64,000 bases of DNA from Adiantum capillus-veneris (GCA_014529385.2 CM043958.1:92348435-92412434), one strand, 5' to 3'; positions 11,152 through 24,115 are shown, counted from the first letter of the stretch. The notes: generated by a model from the sequence alone, not told the origin. Numbers and translations are program-made.

Positions 11152-13145
11152 ATTGTAGCTCCCTTCCATTTATGCCTCCCTTCTTTACAATTGAAGATGT
11201 ATGTTCGCGCTTGAGAAACTTGCTACTTGCAAGGCAGGGGACCTTCAAGGTGTCAAGGCGGAAATGATTAAATGGACAAGCAAGAAAACACGATATTGGA
11301 TACGTGATATGGTTAACCTTGCACTTCAGCATGGCATGCCTCATGATTGGAGTGCAAATTGGATCAAAACTTTGCACAAAGGAGGAGATGTAAACAATGT
11401 GAACAACTGTCGCACTATAATGGTCGGTTCTTTGATGGCAAAGTTATTTGGATGTATCATGGAGATAAAGATAAGTGAAGGGGCTAAAAAGAATGGCAAT
11501 CGTGCGCTAGGCCAAGCAGGTTTTTGAAAGCATCATAGCACTATTGATCACCTTGTCACTCTTCGAGTTCTTATGAAAGCGTTTTGATTGAAAGGAAAAA
11601 AGTTGTATTTTTGCTTTGTGGATGTCAAAAAAGCTTTTGACATGGTACCGTGAGGAAATCTTTGGAGACGTATGCAAAGCCTTCAAGTGCCGAGAGAATC
11701 TATGCATGCAGTCTCTCACATCTACCAAAAAGTGATATGTCAACTACGTATTGGAGATGGAATTTGAAAAAATTTTGCAACCACCATTGGTACCAAACAA
11801 GGATGCCCACTTTCCCCAACCCTCTTTGGGCTACTCATTGATGAATTGGAATGCATGGTTCTTGATTTTATGCAACAAGAAGGCATAGAAGAGGTTAAGA
11901 TCGGAAATGCGGTGATCATGCTTTTGCTTTATGCCGATGATGTAGTGCTCTTGGCACATACCTTAGAAGATGCACAAAAACTTATGAGTGTCTTGGAACG
12001 CTTTCGCCTACATAGCGGGCTGATCGTGAATGGATACAAAACCAAGGTTATGCTTGTAAAGACCCTCAAGGACGAAAATCCATGCATTGTGTACAACAAT
12101 GAGCAACTTGAAGTGGTAGGTAGCTTCAAGTACCTTGACCTTGAGGTTCCATCCAATCATAAATGAAAGGATTGCGCAATGAGTCACTTGGAAGCCAGAA
12201 AGAGGGCTTATTATGCATTTGAGAACATGTGCAATGCTGGAGAGATCAAGTGTTGGGCTCTCAAGAAGTACCTCTTTGACACATTGGTGACATCGGTGCT
12301 TCTTTATGGAGTGGAGGTGTGGGATGGTAGCATTGGGAAGTCTACTTGGAAAGAGTTTGAGAATGTCCAAAAGCGTTTTCTCACCAACTTTCTCCAAGTC
12401 AAGACACAAACACCCTACATGCTCTTACTTCTTGAGTCAGGATTGCTTCCCATTGAGGTCTTGGGCATGCAAAGGGTTGTGGAGTACATGCTTAAGACAA
12501 AACGTAGCCCTTTGTATCGAGTTCCTATAATCGCATATGAATCAAGTCAAAAGGTCCAAAAGACATGCAAGAACAAAATACTAAGTTCGGGGTGGATGCT
12601 TGACATCAAGAACTGGTTTGGAAGATGGGGTGCATGTCAATTGGTCAAGGATGCGTCGATGGAATTCGAAGTTAATGAGGCCTTCCTACAATGCCAATGT
12701 ATCACGGCTTGGGAAAAATCCGGAGGTTCTCGCTTGAACCATTACACCACACACATTGCCCAAAACTACAAATCTCTCTTCTTCTCCAAACGCGATAACT
12801 GAACCCATCGCTATATCCTTGAGCCCATCCCATTGAGTGCGATCCGCATTGCCTCCATTCTGCTCCCATTCTCTACGCTATGAGACAGGACGTTGGGGCA
12901 CTGGCGAGGAGTCTCATCGACTTTGCACCTTATGCCCTTGTCAAGTGCGAGAGAGTGAGTACCACACACTACTTGAGTGCTCAACTTTTGACTACAAAAG
13001 GTCCTCTTTTTCCCATATATTCAGCCATGAGCTCTCTTTGCATACCTTCCTCTCCCAACCACGATGTGGACTTTCTATTGCGACGCTTATTTCAGCCATT
13101 TTTGAGCATCGAGAGTCACTTACAACCTCCACTCACACTACGTGA
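11152..13145 (+). pseudogene. LINE copy A reverse transcriptase and C-terminal zinc finger
   Basis: Broken across two frames by stops and small indels. RT blocks can be followed: L-H-K-G-G-D-V-N-N, then F-V-D-V-K-K-A-F-D-M-V-P, K-Q-G-C-P-L-S-P-T-L-F, the catalytic L-L-Y-A-D-D-V-V-L-L near 11,925-11,955, and the N-x-x-K-T-K-V-M block. The C-terminal domain (12,179-13,145) ends with L-C-T-L-C and H-T-L-L-E-C, the Cys-x2-Cys-His-Cys finger of the zf-RVT type. Stop at 13,143-13,145. Confidence 0.88.
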
Positions 13146-13200
13146 CATGTTCCCTTGGTCCCATAGGTCATATTTGACCTCCGAGGATGATAATAGAACT

Positions 13201-13209
13201 ATGTATCTA

Positions 13210-13242
<33 letters not shown>

Positions 13243-13520
13243 ATTTCTCTTCCTCCTCCTCCTCCTCCTCTCTATCTATCCCTATCCCTCTATGTCCCTT
13301 TCTCTCTCTAACTCTTTCTCTCTTTGTTTCCCTATCTCACTATACGAATTCCTCTATCTCTCCATTTCTATCTCTTCTCTCTCTAAACGTTTTCCTCCTC
13401 CTCCTCTCTCTATCCCTATTAATCTCCATTTCCCTACTTCTCTCTCTATCCCTATTCCTCTTTTTCTCTCTACCTATCTCTCGATATCTTTTTCTCCTCC
13501 TCCTCCCCCCCTTCCCCCCC

Positions 13521-13565
<45 letters not shown>

Positions 13566-13668
13566 TACCAGTCTCTATTTCCCTGTTTCTCTCTCTATCC
13601 CTCTTTCTCTCCATTTCTCTCTCTATCCCTATCCCTCTTTTTTCTCTACCTATCTCTCTTTCTTTTCC

Positions 13669-13723
<55 letters not shown>
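13201..13723. repeat. Pyrimidine microsatellite tail between LINE copies A and B
   Basis: About 520 bp of CT, CTAT, CCT and CTCTTT runs, with a C-rich stretch at 13,506-13,520. It begins as the tail of copy A and stops exactly where copy B begins. The Ser/Leu/Pro-rich ORFs in it are artefacts of the repeat. Confidence 0.95.
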
Positions 13724-13725
<2 letters not shown>

Positions 13726-15710
13726 GGCCACTCGCAAAGCGGGAGATCTTCAAGGTATCAAGCCGAAAATGATTAAATGGAGGGGAGATTTTACACATGA
13801 ATGGATGTGTGATATGTTCAACCTTGCACTTCAACATTGTATGTCTTGTGATTTGAGTACTAATTTGGTCAAGCCTTTGCATAAAAGAGGGGAAGAGGGG
13901 ATGTAAAGAATGTAAATAACTATGAGACTATAATGATTGGGCCTCTTATGGCAGATTTGTGTGGGTGCATAATGGAGATAAAATTGAATGGTTGGGTTGA
14001 AGAGAATGGCAAGCATGTAAAAGGAAAAGTGGGTTTTTGTCGATGCCATAAACCATTGATCATTTTGTCACTCTTCGTATTCTCATAGAGGAAAGTTGGT
14101 AGAAAGGCAAGCGATTTTATTGTTGTTTTGTTGAATTTAAGAAAGCCTTTGACATGATTCCACGTAACAATTTGTGGAGAAGGATGAAAGAACTCCAAGT
14201 GCCAAGTGAGTTTATGCTTGCGGTTTCTCGAATTTATGAGAAGGTGATGTGCCAATTGCGCATGGGAAGAGGAATTTTAGAAATTCTTGCAAGTACTATT
14301 AGGGTTAAATAAGGATGTCACCAACTCTCTTTGGTCTATGCATTGATGAATTGGAACAAATGGTACTTGACTTTATGCAAGAAGCATTGGAGAGGTCAGT
14401 ATTTGCAATGCGGCAATCATGCTTTTGTTGTATGCGGATGATGTAGTGTTTGTAGCAAACATTTTAGAGGACGCACGAAAGCTTATGGTTGTCATTGAGA
14501 ACTTTTTCTTGCATAGTGGGTTTATTGTGAACGAATCCAAAACAAAGGTTATGCTTGTGAAAACCAACCATAAGGAGAATCCATGCATTGTGTACAACAA
14601 TGAGACGCTTGAAGTTGTTGACAGCTTTAAGTACCTTGGCCTTGAGGTTCCGGCCAATTAGAAGTGGCATGAATGTGGTACGCATCGTTTGGAAGCCGGA
14701 AAGAGAGCGTACTATGCATTTGAGAACATGTGTAATGCGGGAAACATCAAGTGTTGGGTTCTCAAGATGTACCTTTTTGACACGTTGGTGACACCGGCTC
14801 TTCTTTATGGAGTTAAAGTGTGAAGCGGGAGCATCTCAAAGTCTACTTGGAAAGAGTTTGAGAATGTCCAAAAGCGTTTTCTTGCAAAATTTCTCTAAGT
14901 TAAGACACAAACACCATATATGCTCCTACTTCTTGAGTCAGGATCTCTTCCAATTGAGGTTATGGGCATGGAAAGGGTTGTGGAGTACATGATAAAGATG
15001 CGTCAAAGCCCCTCACATCGACTTCCTATAATTGCATGGAAAGCAAGCAAAAAAGTTCAAAAGATGCATAAAAGCAAGATCTTGAGCACGGGATGGATGC
15101 AAGAGATAAAGAAGTCGTTTGGGTGATGGGATGCATTACACTTGCTACATGATGCCTCCATTGACTCCCAAGTGAAAGAAGCTTTTCTACAATGCTAATG
15201 TATTATGGCTTGGGAGGAATCCCGTGGGTCACGCTTCATACATTACACCACCCATATTGCCCCGAACTACAAAACCATGTTCTTCATTGAAAGAGGAAAC
15301 CATACTCACCCCCCTTACATGCTTGAGCCTATCCCCTTGCCAATGATACGCACTATCGCAAGCATTCGGCTTAGCTCCCACTCCCTTTGATACAAGATAG
15401 GGCATTGGGGGAGTGGAGAAGAGTCAAATCGATTGTGCACATTATGCTAACTGCAAGTTCGAGAGTTTGAGTACCACACACTACTAGAGTGCTCAGCTTT
15501 TGGTCAGATCCGAACTTGCTTCCCTCATATTTTTAGCCATGACTTAGACCTACACACTTTCCTCTCCCAGCCACAATGTGGACTCTCCATTGCGACTCTC
15601 ATCACCATAATTTGGAGCATCCAAAATCACTCATCTCAGCAACACACATACTACAACAAATGCAACTTTGGTCCCATAGGTCATATTTGACCTTCGAGGA
15701 CGATAATAAA
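13724..15710 (+). mobile_element. LINE copy B, 5'-truncated and diverged
   Basis: Starts inside the RT region: base 13,724 corresponds to about 11,217 of copy A. RT fragments with L-L-Y-A-D-D-V-V-F-V (14,419-14,450) and the C-terminal domain are recognisable, but stops and indels are frequent and the sequence is clearly more diverged than A and C. It ends in the same hairpin (15,678-15,693), GATAATA and a CTAT tail. No protein can be made. Confidence 0.85.
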
Positions 15711-15764
15711 ATCTATCTATCTATCTCTATTTCCCTCTACCTAAATCTCTCTCTCTTCCCTTCA
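15711..15764. repeat. Pyrimidine tail of LINE copy B
   Basis: A short CTAT/CT-rich tract separates the end of copy B from the start of copy C. Confidence 0.75.
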
Positions 15765-15774
15765 AGTCCCTCAC

Positions 15775-16005
15775 TTGGGAGAAAGACCTATTGTATGTAC
15801 CGTGGCTGATGAGGTAAAGAGAAAGATCATCCTTGACAATAGATGTATCTACCTCAAAGGAACGGGTTGTAATGTATATAAGGATCGCACTCTTATGCAA
15901 CAAAATGTACGTCGGAAAGCATATGAGGAAAGAACCAAGAAGGTCAAGGTGTCATCTCAAGAAGAAAAGTCACTTGAGGAGGATGCAAGTCCACCCAACA
16001 AATAG
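15775..16005 (+). pseudogene. LINE copy C ORF1, C-terminal fragment
   Basis: 76 codons matching the last third of copy A ORF1, including A-D-E-V-K-R-K-I-I-L-D-N and the lysine/glutamate-rich C-terminus, with the natural TAG at 16,003-16,005. The N-terminal coiled coil is missing because the copy is truncated. Confidence 0.8.
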
Positions 16006-17505
16006 GGACACATGATCTATGAGACTAACTCACGCTTGAGAATAAGCTTTTGGAATTGTAGCGGCTATCCATGGAATGCAAGAATTGGCATTGATGGGCT
16101 TACCATTGACTCCGACGTGATACTTCTTGTCAAAACATGGGAGCATGATGCGCAACAAATTCTTGGATTTGACAAATAGGATGTGCATTCTTTGATGTGG
16201 ACCAAAAATGCAAAGCAATGTAGAGGCCAAGGAGGCACAACATGTATGATAAAAAAGGGTTTGAAAGATGTTTCCATTGTCAAAGAAGATAAGTATAAAT
16301 GCTACTTATGGCTGAAAATCAGCCCACCCAATGGTCAAGTCATGTTTGTGGTTGGTTGCTACATTCCTCACTATGACTCCAACTTTTATGCTTGCTTGGA
16401 TATGGATAGAGATCAGGCTTTTTTTGAACTAGAGGAAGACATTGCTCATTACGAGGACCAAGGTGAAGTCATTGTCTTTGGAGACATGAATGCTCGCACA
16501 AATACGTTACAACACGACACACAACAAGTTGACATGCCGCATGTTTCAAAAAGAATGGATGACTCATACATGTATAATCGAAATTCTAATGATGCAAGAG
16601 AATTGCATCACTTTGGAAAGTCACTTCTACATATGTGCAATAGCACCGGAATGCTCATTGCAAATGGTGTATCTTTATGGCAAGGCACCAATGACTTTAC
16701 ACGTAGAAAGCACAATGGTGATAGTGTGATCGACTATATGTTATTTTTGGAAGCCACTCTAGAATGCATACAAAGCTTTACACTTGGTGAATGGAATCCG
16801 GAATCGGATCATAGGATGCTATGTATTGACCTCAAGTGTACTAAAAGACCCCAGCATGTAGTCTACAATCATGATGTGAACCATTTGCACGTACATCTAG
16901 ACTTCACCCGAGCACTTATATATGTTGATATGGTGGACCAAATGTTAAGCATGACAGAGCATCAAGAGAGCCCAACATTAGAATGCAAGTGGAAAGTTTT
17001 CAAAGAAGTAATTTTCTCTTGTGCGTGGGAATGCTTTTTGGTGAAACACATGTCTTGCAAAAGATCTAAGAAGGGTAGCACCAAGAAGGAATGGTTCGAC
17101 ATGGAATGTAGTCAAGCCCGAAAACACTTGCTAAGGTTGGATGCAAGCAAAGACAAGGAATTTTACTTGGAATGTTCACACATATACAAAGCACTTGTTC
17201 AAAAAAAGAGGAGAAGGTGGGAAGTCAAAAAACAACTTCTTTTAGCACAAGAGAAAGCACATGCATGTGGTAAGTTTTGGCAAAATCTAAAAGGCAAGCG
17301 TGTTGAGAGCTTTGGTGACTTGATTCTTGAGGATATGTATATGCATTGCAAGAACCTCTATGAGCAACCCAATGTTGATAAGATGGAGTGTTGTAGCTCC
17401 CTTCCGTTTATGCCTCCCTTCTTTACCATTGAAGATGTATGTTCGCGCTTGAGAAATTTGCTACCCACAAGGCAGGGAACCTTCAAGGTGTCAAGGCTGA
17501 AATGA
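16006..17505 (+). pseudogene. LINE copy C ORF2 endonuclease and linker
   Basis: Apurinic-type endonuclease, interrupted by TAG at 16,177-16,179 and then open for 440 codons from 16,183. G-D-M-N-A-R-T-N, D-S-V-I-D-Y and N-P-E-S-D-H-R-M-L are in one frame, so the catalytic region after the TAG is intact here, unlike copy A. The frame is lost near 17,440-17,505 just before the RT. Confidence 0.85.
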
Positions 17506-19200
17506 TTAAATGTACAAGTAAGAAAACACAGTATTGGATACGCGATATGTTTAACCTTGCACTTCAACATGGAATGCCTCATGATTGGAGTGAAAATTGG
17601 ATCAAACCTTTGCACAAAGGAGGAGATGTAAACAATGTGAACAACTATCGCACTATAATGGTTGGTTATTTGATGGCAAAGTTATTTGGATGTATCATGG
17701 AGATGAAGATAAGTGAATGGGCTAAAAAGAACGGAAAACGTACGCTAGGCCAAGCAGGTTTTTGAAAGCATCATAGCACTATTGATCACCTTGTCACTCT
17801 TCGAGTTCTTATGGAAGCGTCTCAATTCAAAGGAAAAAACTTGTATTGTTGCTTTTTGGATTTCAAGAAAGCTTTTGACATGGTACCGCGAGGAAATCTT
17901 TGGAGACGTATGCAAAGCCTTCAAGTGCCAAGAGGTTATGCATGTAGTCTTTCGCATCTACCAAAAAGTGATATGTCGACTACGTATGGGAGATGGAATT
18001 TCAGAATTTTTTGCAAGCACCATTGGTGTCAAACAAGCATGCCCACTTTCCCCAACCCTCTTTGGGCTACTCATTGATGAATTGTAATGCATGGTTCTTG
18101 ATTTTATGCAACAAGAAGGCATAGAAGAGGTTAAGATCGAAAATGCGGTGATCATGCTTTTGCTTTATGCCGATGATGTAATGCTCTTGGCACATACGTT
18201 AGAAGATGCACAAAAGCTTATGAGTGTCTTGGAATGCTTTTGCCTACATAGCGGGCTGATCGTGAATGGATCCAAAACCAAGGTTATTCTTGTAAAGACC
18301 CTCAATGATGAAAATCCATGCATTGTATACAACAATGAGTAACTTGAAGTGGTAGATAGCTTCAAGTACCTTGGCCTTGAGGTTCCATCCAATCATAGAT
18401 GGAAGGATTGCGCAATGCGTCGCTTGGAAGCCAGAAAGAGGGCTTATTATGCATTTGAGAATATGTGCAATGCTGGAGAGATCAAGTGTTGGGCTCTCAA
18501 AAAGTATCTCTTTAACACATTGGTGACACCGGTGCTTCTTTATGGAGTGGAGGTGTGGGGTGGTAGCATCGGGAAGTCTACTTGGAAAGAGTTTGAGAAT
18601 GTCCAAAAGCGTTTTCTCACCAACTTTCTCCAAGTCAAGACACAAACACCCTACATGCTCTTACTTCTTGAGTCCGGATCGCTTCCCATTGAGGTCTTGG
18701 GCATGCAAAGGGTTGTGGAGTACATGCTTAAGACACAACGTAGCCCTTTGTATCGACTTCCTAGAATTGCATATGAAGCAAGTCAAAAGGTCCAAAAGAC
18801 ATGCAAGAGCAAATTACTAAGTTCAAGGTGGATGCTTGACATCAAGAAATGGTTTGGAAGATGGGATGCATGTCACTTGGTCAAGGATGCGTCGATCGAC
18901 TCCCAAGTTAATGAGGCCTTATTACAACACCAATGTATCACGGCTTGGGAGAAATCCGGAGGTTCTCGCTTCAGCCATTACACCACACACATTGCCCCAA
19001 ACTACAAATCTCTCTTCTTTTCCGGACGCGGTAACCGAATCCATCCCTACATTGAGCCCATCCCATTGAGTGCAATCCGCACCATTGCCTCCACTCGCCT
19101 TAGCTCCCATTCTCTATGCTGCAAGACAGGATGTTGGGGCACTAGGCGAGGAGTCTCATTGACTTTGCACCTTATGCCCTCGTCAAGTGTGAGAGAGTGA
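17439..19200 (+). pseudogene. LINE copy C reverse transcriptase and C-terminal domain
   Basis: RT motifs run through several frames: L-H-K-G-G-D-V-N-N-V-N-N-Y-R, F-L-D-F-K-K-A-F-D-M-V, K-Q-A-C-P-L-S-P-T-L-F (Gly of the usual Q-G-C-P replaced by Ala) and L-L-Y-A-D-D-V-M-L-L. Stops at 17,763-17,765 and 18,340-18,342 and indels break it. The C-terminal domain from 18,349 is open for 283 codons. Confidence 0.85.
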
Positions 19201-19437
19201 GTACCACACACTACTTGAGTGCTCAGCTTTTGACCACATTAGGTCCTCTTTTCCCCATATATTCAGCCATGAACTCTCCATACATACCTTCCTCTCCCAA
19301 CCATGATGTGGACTCTCTATTGAGGCGCTCCTTTCAGCCATTTTTGAGCATCGAAAGTCACTTATGACCTCCACTCACACCACGTGACATGTTCATTTGG
19401 TCCCATAGGTCATATTTGACCTCCGAAGATGATAATA

Positions 19438-20163
<726 letters not shown>

Positions 20164-22269
20164 CTCTCTCCCCTCGCGGACTGCTAATTATGGTTGTGTC
20201 AGGCACTAGAGTATATGGTGACATCTCATATTGATGGCATTTAATTACCTTCAGCACTTAGGGGATTGTGGTTTTAGTGAAAATTTTTGAATTTATTTCT
20301 GATACGTTGGTAATTCTGGTCTGAAAAAGGAGGGGAGCTCTGCTGACTTGGTCTCTGCTGTTTAGCCTGAGTAAAATATTGATTAACCATGATTAAGATG
20401 GCTTGGGCACAAAATAAAATGGACTTTTTTCTCTCTGATTACTATTGGTCCTCTGGCTAATATAGCTAGTATCTGGATTATTGGACTGGCTTGCTCACTG
20501 AGCTTGAGAGTTTACTAATCTAAACTATGATATATTTGTAATACCTTATAGTTGGATCACTTGGGCACAAAATATGATTTTTTTCTTTGACTTGTATCCA
20601 CACATCAGTGGAGTGTTGCTGTAGTACTTGGGGTGTAATTTTTACTGAAAATGAATTAAGGAGGAATCATGCTCACTACCTTTGTCTAAGAGGTCTACCA
20701 TTTTTTAAATAAAAAATATGGCTTGAAAAAACTGGCTCTAATACTTGATGATGCTTCTAAGATAACTCTGACTAAAAGGATGACATCATATAACTCATAA
20801 GGTCTCCATTGCATATTCCTTTGACTCTTTACATGTTTGGTTTTTTCAAATTGACCAAATATTGGTCTTATAAACATGGCTGGGTGCTAAATCACTTGAT
20901 GGTTGTGGGGGTGCTAATCATGAGGGTAGGGAATAGATAGAATTCTGACTAGGGATGTTACTTGGAGATTTTTTGCTAAAATCTTGAGGACTTCCTTAAA
21001 GAAAACACCTTTTTGGGCTCTGGCTGATACTTTTCTGGGCGGATAGTTTAGATGTTACTTTGATTCCAAGGGAAATTCTTTATGGTAATTGGTGTGGTGC
21101 TGATGAGTGTACATGCCTCTTGCAGATTACTGGATTACTCATTGACTTTTGGTTCTTGATGTCTGGCCTAAATCTGGTCTTTTTATCTGTTGGTAACCAT
21201 ATTCTTACATGAATATTATACTATATATATTTCTTGGTTGAGGAGCTGCCATAAATTGTTGGTAACCTTATACATACATACATATTCCGATAGGATTGAA
21301 AGCTATTAAGGGCTCCAATCCTATTTCACTTAGAAAAAATTTGGCTTCGGTTATGTTTCTGGTTTACTAGCTATTATGTCTTGGTTTGTCACAAAGAGGA
21401 TTGGGTTACACTTTTTGGTCTTTTGGTGATTGTGATCATCCATACAAGGGTATAAATGGGAAGATGATATACCCGGATAAGGGAGAATAAGTTGGTTTTT
21501 GACTCTTAATTATTGAGTGTATTTATTTCTTTATTGGAAGGTATGGCAAGATCTACCATATGGCTGTGCTTATTTTGATAGTTCTGAGTTGAACTTGGGT
21601 TTTCACTAGTGATAATCCTAGATGATTCTGGATTTGTTCACTGTCATGCTGACTTAGCAAGATCTTTCACTTCTAGTGTGCTGGCTTTGCTGGATTTTGT
21701 TATGCTGGCCTATTTTTTAGACCACTACAGGCTTTTTGGATTGATCTTTTGATTTGTTACCCTTCTAGTGTAGTTCTAGCATTGTTATTTAGCTCTACCT
21801 AGCTGAAGTTATACTACTATTTTGATCAAGCATGTTGAGCCTTGGAGGAATTCCATTATGGTTTTTTGGAAATATGGATTTCAGTGGTTCTTGAAAACTA
21901 AGCGTCGAGCTTGCTGGAGTTGCATTAGGTGACCCTAATTTATTTTGGTCTCTACTTCTTGTTTCAAGGTTATAATACTGTTGGTAACTGACTTTGGAAT
22001 ACTCTCACTTATAGAGTAGGTTTTGGTTCCACTAATTGAAGGGCTAGAATTTGATCCATACAATAGGATTATAGCTACATTGAAAAGCTTCTCTAAGCAC
22101 TTCAAAGTTGTACTTACATATTTTGGTTTAACTCAGGAATGGTTTGAGAAGTTCTTACTCTTTGGTACAATTTTGGTAGGATAACTTGAAATATGGAAAA
22201 TACTTGAGATTTGGTGATTACTTTAATATTTAGGCTTCCATAGAGACACATTTTGATCAAGATGAGACC
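20164..22269. other. Unassigned AT-rich stretch upstream of the Ty3-like tail module
   Basis: No credible ORF on either strand. The text is T/G-rich on the plus strand and contains a repeated CTTGGGCACAAAATA-like word (near 20,403 and 20,561). It may be decayed internal sequence of the element whose 3' module lies at 22,270-23,697. Confidence 0.3.
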
Positions 22270-23697
22270 ATGGCAAAAGCAGGACAAAGATCTTCAACAG
22301 AACCAACAACGAGAATAGATATAGTCCTCAGTAGTGTAAATGGAGCAAGTGTCAAATGCAATGCTCTACTGGATAAAGAAGCAAAGTGCAATGTGGTTGC
22401 AGACAACATCCAGAGCATTCTAGAGATTACTCAAGACAAGCCAAATAATAGAGAAAACATGGGTAAGGCTACAAGTCAAGAAGAAATGGTTGCTACTCTT
22501 AGCATTCAAAATCATGAAGAGAAGGTAAAGTTTCAGGTACAATCTTCAAAGTAAATGCATGCAGATTTCATCCTTGGACATCAACGGTTAGACCAACAGA
22601 AGGCCTACAAAGAAGATACAATGCTAATACTCTCTTCTCCAAGAGGTAGCCAACAACATTTACAGGTAGCGTTAATGCTAAATTTAGAGTTGCAAAAGTC
22701 ACAAGAATCAAAGACAAATTTTGTAGACAAAGGTAAATCTAAAGTGAAACTTCCATCGATTAACAAAAAAGGTGTGATAGCATATGACTCTACATCAAAG
22801 AACCCTCATGGATTAGATTTTTCAAGCAAGTCAGGCTTTCAAAATTTCAAGTTAATTGCTGATCCAATTGAAACCTCTAAGGAGGACACCCAAGAAAGCA
22901 AAGATATTTCAGCCAAAGTACTCAAGAAAGCAAAGGAAAATCAAGCAAGTGTTTGTTCCGAGCACTTTAGTCAAAGTCAATGATATGGTTTGGATTAAAG
23001 ACTGAAAATCAACACGGAAAGACAAACACATGGGATTGATAACATCACAATGGAGCTTAAAAGAACAAGAGTACTATGGAAGTAACAGATAGATATGGGT
23101 ACCAAAAGCGTAGATTAGGGCATATGAAGTAACATCAAGTCCCTCCCAAGAAAGAAGGCCCACAAGGTATCAACTTTGACAATATCCTAGGATACCTAAG
23201 AAGCAGATCTACAACAGAAAAACATTGAAAGATGCTAAAGTCTACCACAAATCTCAAGAGGATACATAACAAAGACGGATCTCAAAGAATGTTCCTCTTG
23301 GACAAGGATTCTACACAGGCTATACAAAGGTTTGGCTACCAGTCAACCACAAGCCAATTGCAACTACACCAAACCTGCATAAAGATAGCAAAAAATCAAT
23401 AAGACCTAGAGATCAACAAAGTCAACAAAGGAGTTACAAAGGTCCTCAAGAGATTTGGATTCCTAAGTCTTCCAATGCTCCCAATCAAAAGCCAAATGCC
23501 GACAGCCAACAGAGGCCTACAATAACATCAAAGACTCCTATCAATAGGCCCAATTGGAGAATCAAACAAATAATGGAGTCCTCACAGTCAAAGAAGGACC
23601 ACCCAACCAACGTGAATGCAGATTCAAAGGAGATAAAACAAGTATGGCAAAAGAAACCTTCAATGCCAATTTGGACCTTCACTAATCCTATTTTTTA
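22270..23697 (+). pseudogene. Second, degenerate copy of the Ty3 post-integrase module (element II)
   Basis: Starts with a protease-like segment where the active-site loop reads A-L-L-D-K-E-A-K-C-N-V-V, so D-T-G has become D-K-E; after an in-frame stop at 22,552-22,554 it continues with D-F-I-L-G-H-Q-R-L, the C-terminal retropepsin landmark. Downstream are aromatic-Pro motifs matching the tail of element I: E-Y-Y-G-S-N-R then I-W-V-P-K near 23,094, G-F-Y-T-G-Y-T-K-V-W-L-P near 23,334, E-I-W-I-P-K near 23,448, and a final I-W-T-F-T-N-P. Several stops. The shared order with 4,256-6,046 suggests one family of elements with this architecture. Confidence 0.6.
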
Positions 23698-23893
23698 GGA
23701 TTCAAGCTTACTTTTACCAGAAGAAATATTTGTAGTAAGCACGAGAATGTAAAAGGTCAAGCCGCCAAGGTGCAAAAAACACTCTTTGGGATAGTCAGAG
23801 TTGGGCTGTTGAACCATAAAATGAGCAAAGCATTAGTCCCAAAGCTTCAAGTCATATTAAACTCTGTGCTAAGAGTCATAGTTATTAAGCTTA

Positions 23894-24020
23894 CACTACA
23901 ACAAAAACAGGTGTTATCGACGCATATATTGACGCTGCCCGTCGCTATACGCGTCGCTGTGAAACCAGTCGCTATTTGCGACGCGGATAGCGACGGGCAT
24001 AGCGACGACCATAGCAAAAA
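23894..24020 (+). repeat. Left terminal inverted repeat and subterminal repeats of the CACTA element
   Basis: CACTACAACA terminus followed by repeated GTCGCTAT / ATAGCGACG words, typical transposase-binding subterminal repeats. Confidence 0.8.
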
Positions 24021-24025
24021 ATGTT

Positions 24026-24115
24026 TTTCTTGGGCAGAGGGCAGGTAGCCTGGCCTGTGCCTAGTCAAAAGATGGACACAGCCACAGCCAGACTTCCTGC
24101 CCTCTGCCCAAGAAA
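24026..24115. repeat. 20-bp perfect inverted repeat inside the CACTA element
   Basis: The arms at 24,026-24,045 and 24,096-24,115 are exact reverse complements (core CTTGGGCAGAGGGCAGG) around a 50-base spacer. Function unknown. Confidence 0.85.

Larger units (their letters stand above)
8743..13200 (+). mobile_element. LINE copy A, near full length, broken
   Basis: A non-LTR retrotransposon with an ORF1 (coiled coil plus L1-type RNA-binding domain), an AP endonuclease, an RT and a C-terminal cysteine/histidine finger. The 5' end follows directly on a (CT)n tract. The 3' end is the terminal module with the hairpin at 13,165-13,180, then GATAATA and a long pyrimidine microsatellite. ORF2 ends at 13,143-13,145, so the 3' UTR is only about 50 bp. 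It has several in-frame stops and at least two frameshifts. Confidence 0.88.
15765..19437 (+). mobile_element. LINE copy C, 5'-truncated in ORF1, close relative of copy A
   Basis: Starts at the position matching about 9,524 of copy A, within the RNA-binding domain of ORF1, directly after the CT-rich tail of copy B. It is very similar to copy A over its length and shares the same in-frame TAG in the endonuclease. It ends with the hairpin at 19,407-19,422, GATAATA and a long (CT)n tail. Confidence 0.88.

Noticed and set aside
13187-13906. Long Ser/Leu/Pro ORFs over the pyrimidine repeats (also 19,429-20,234, 27,914-28,336, 32,189-32,677)
   Set aside because: They are translations of (CT)n and (CA)n repeats in whichever frame lacks stops; no protein-like composition outside the repeat.
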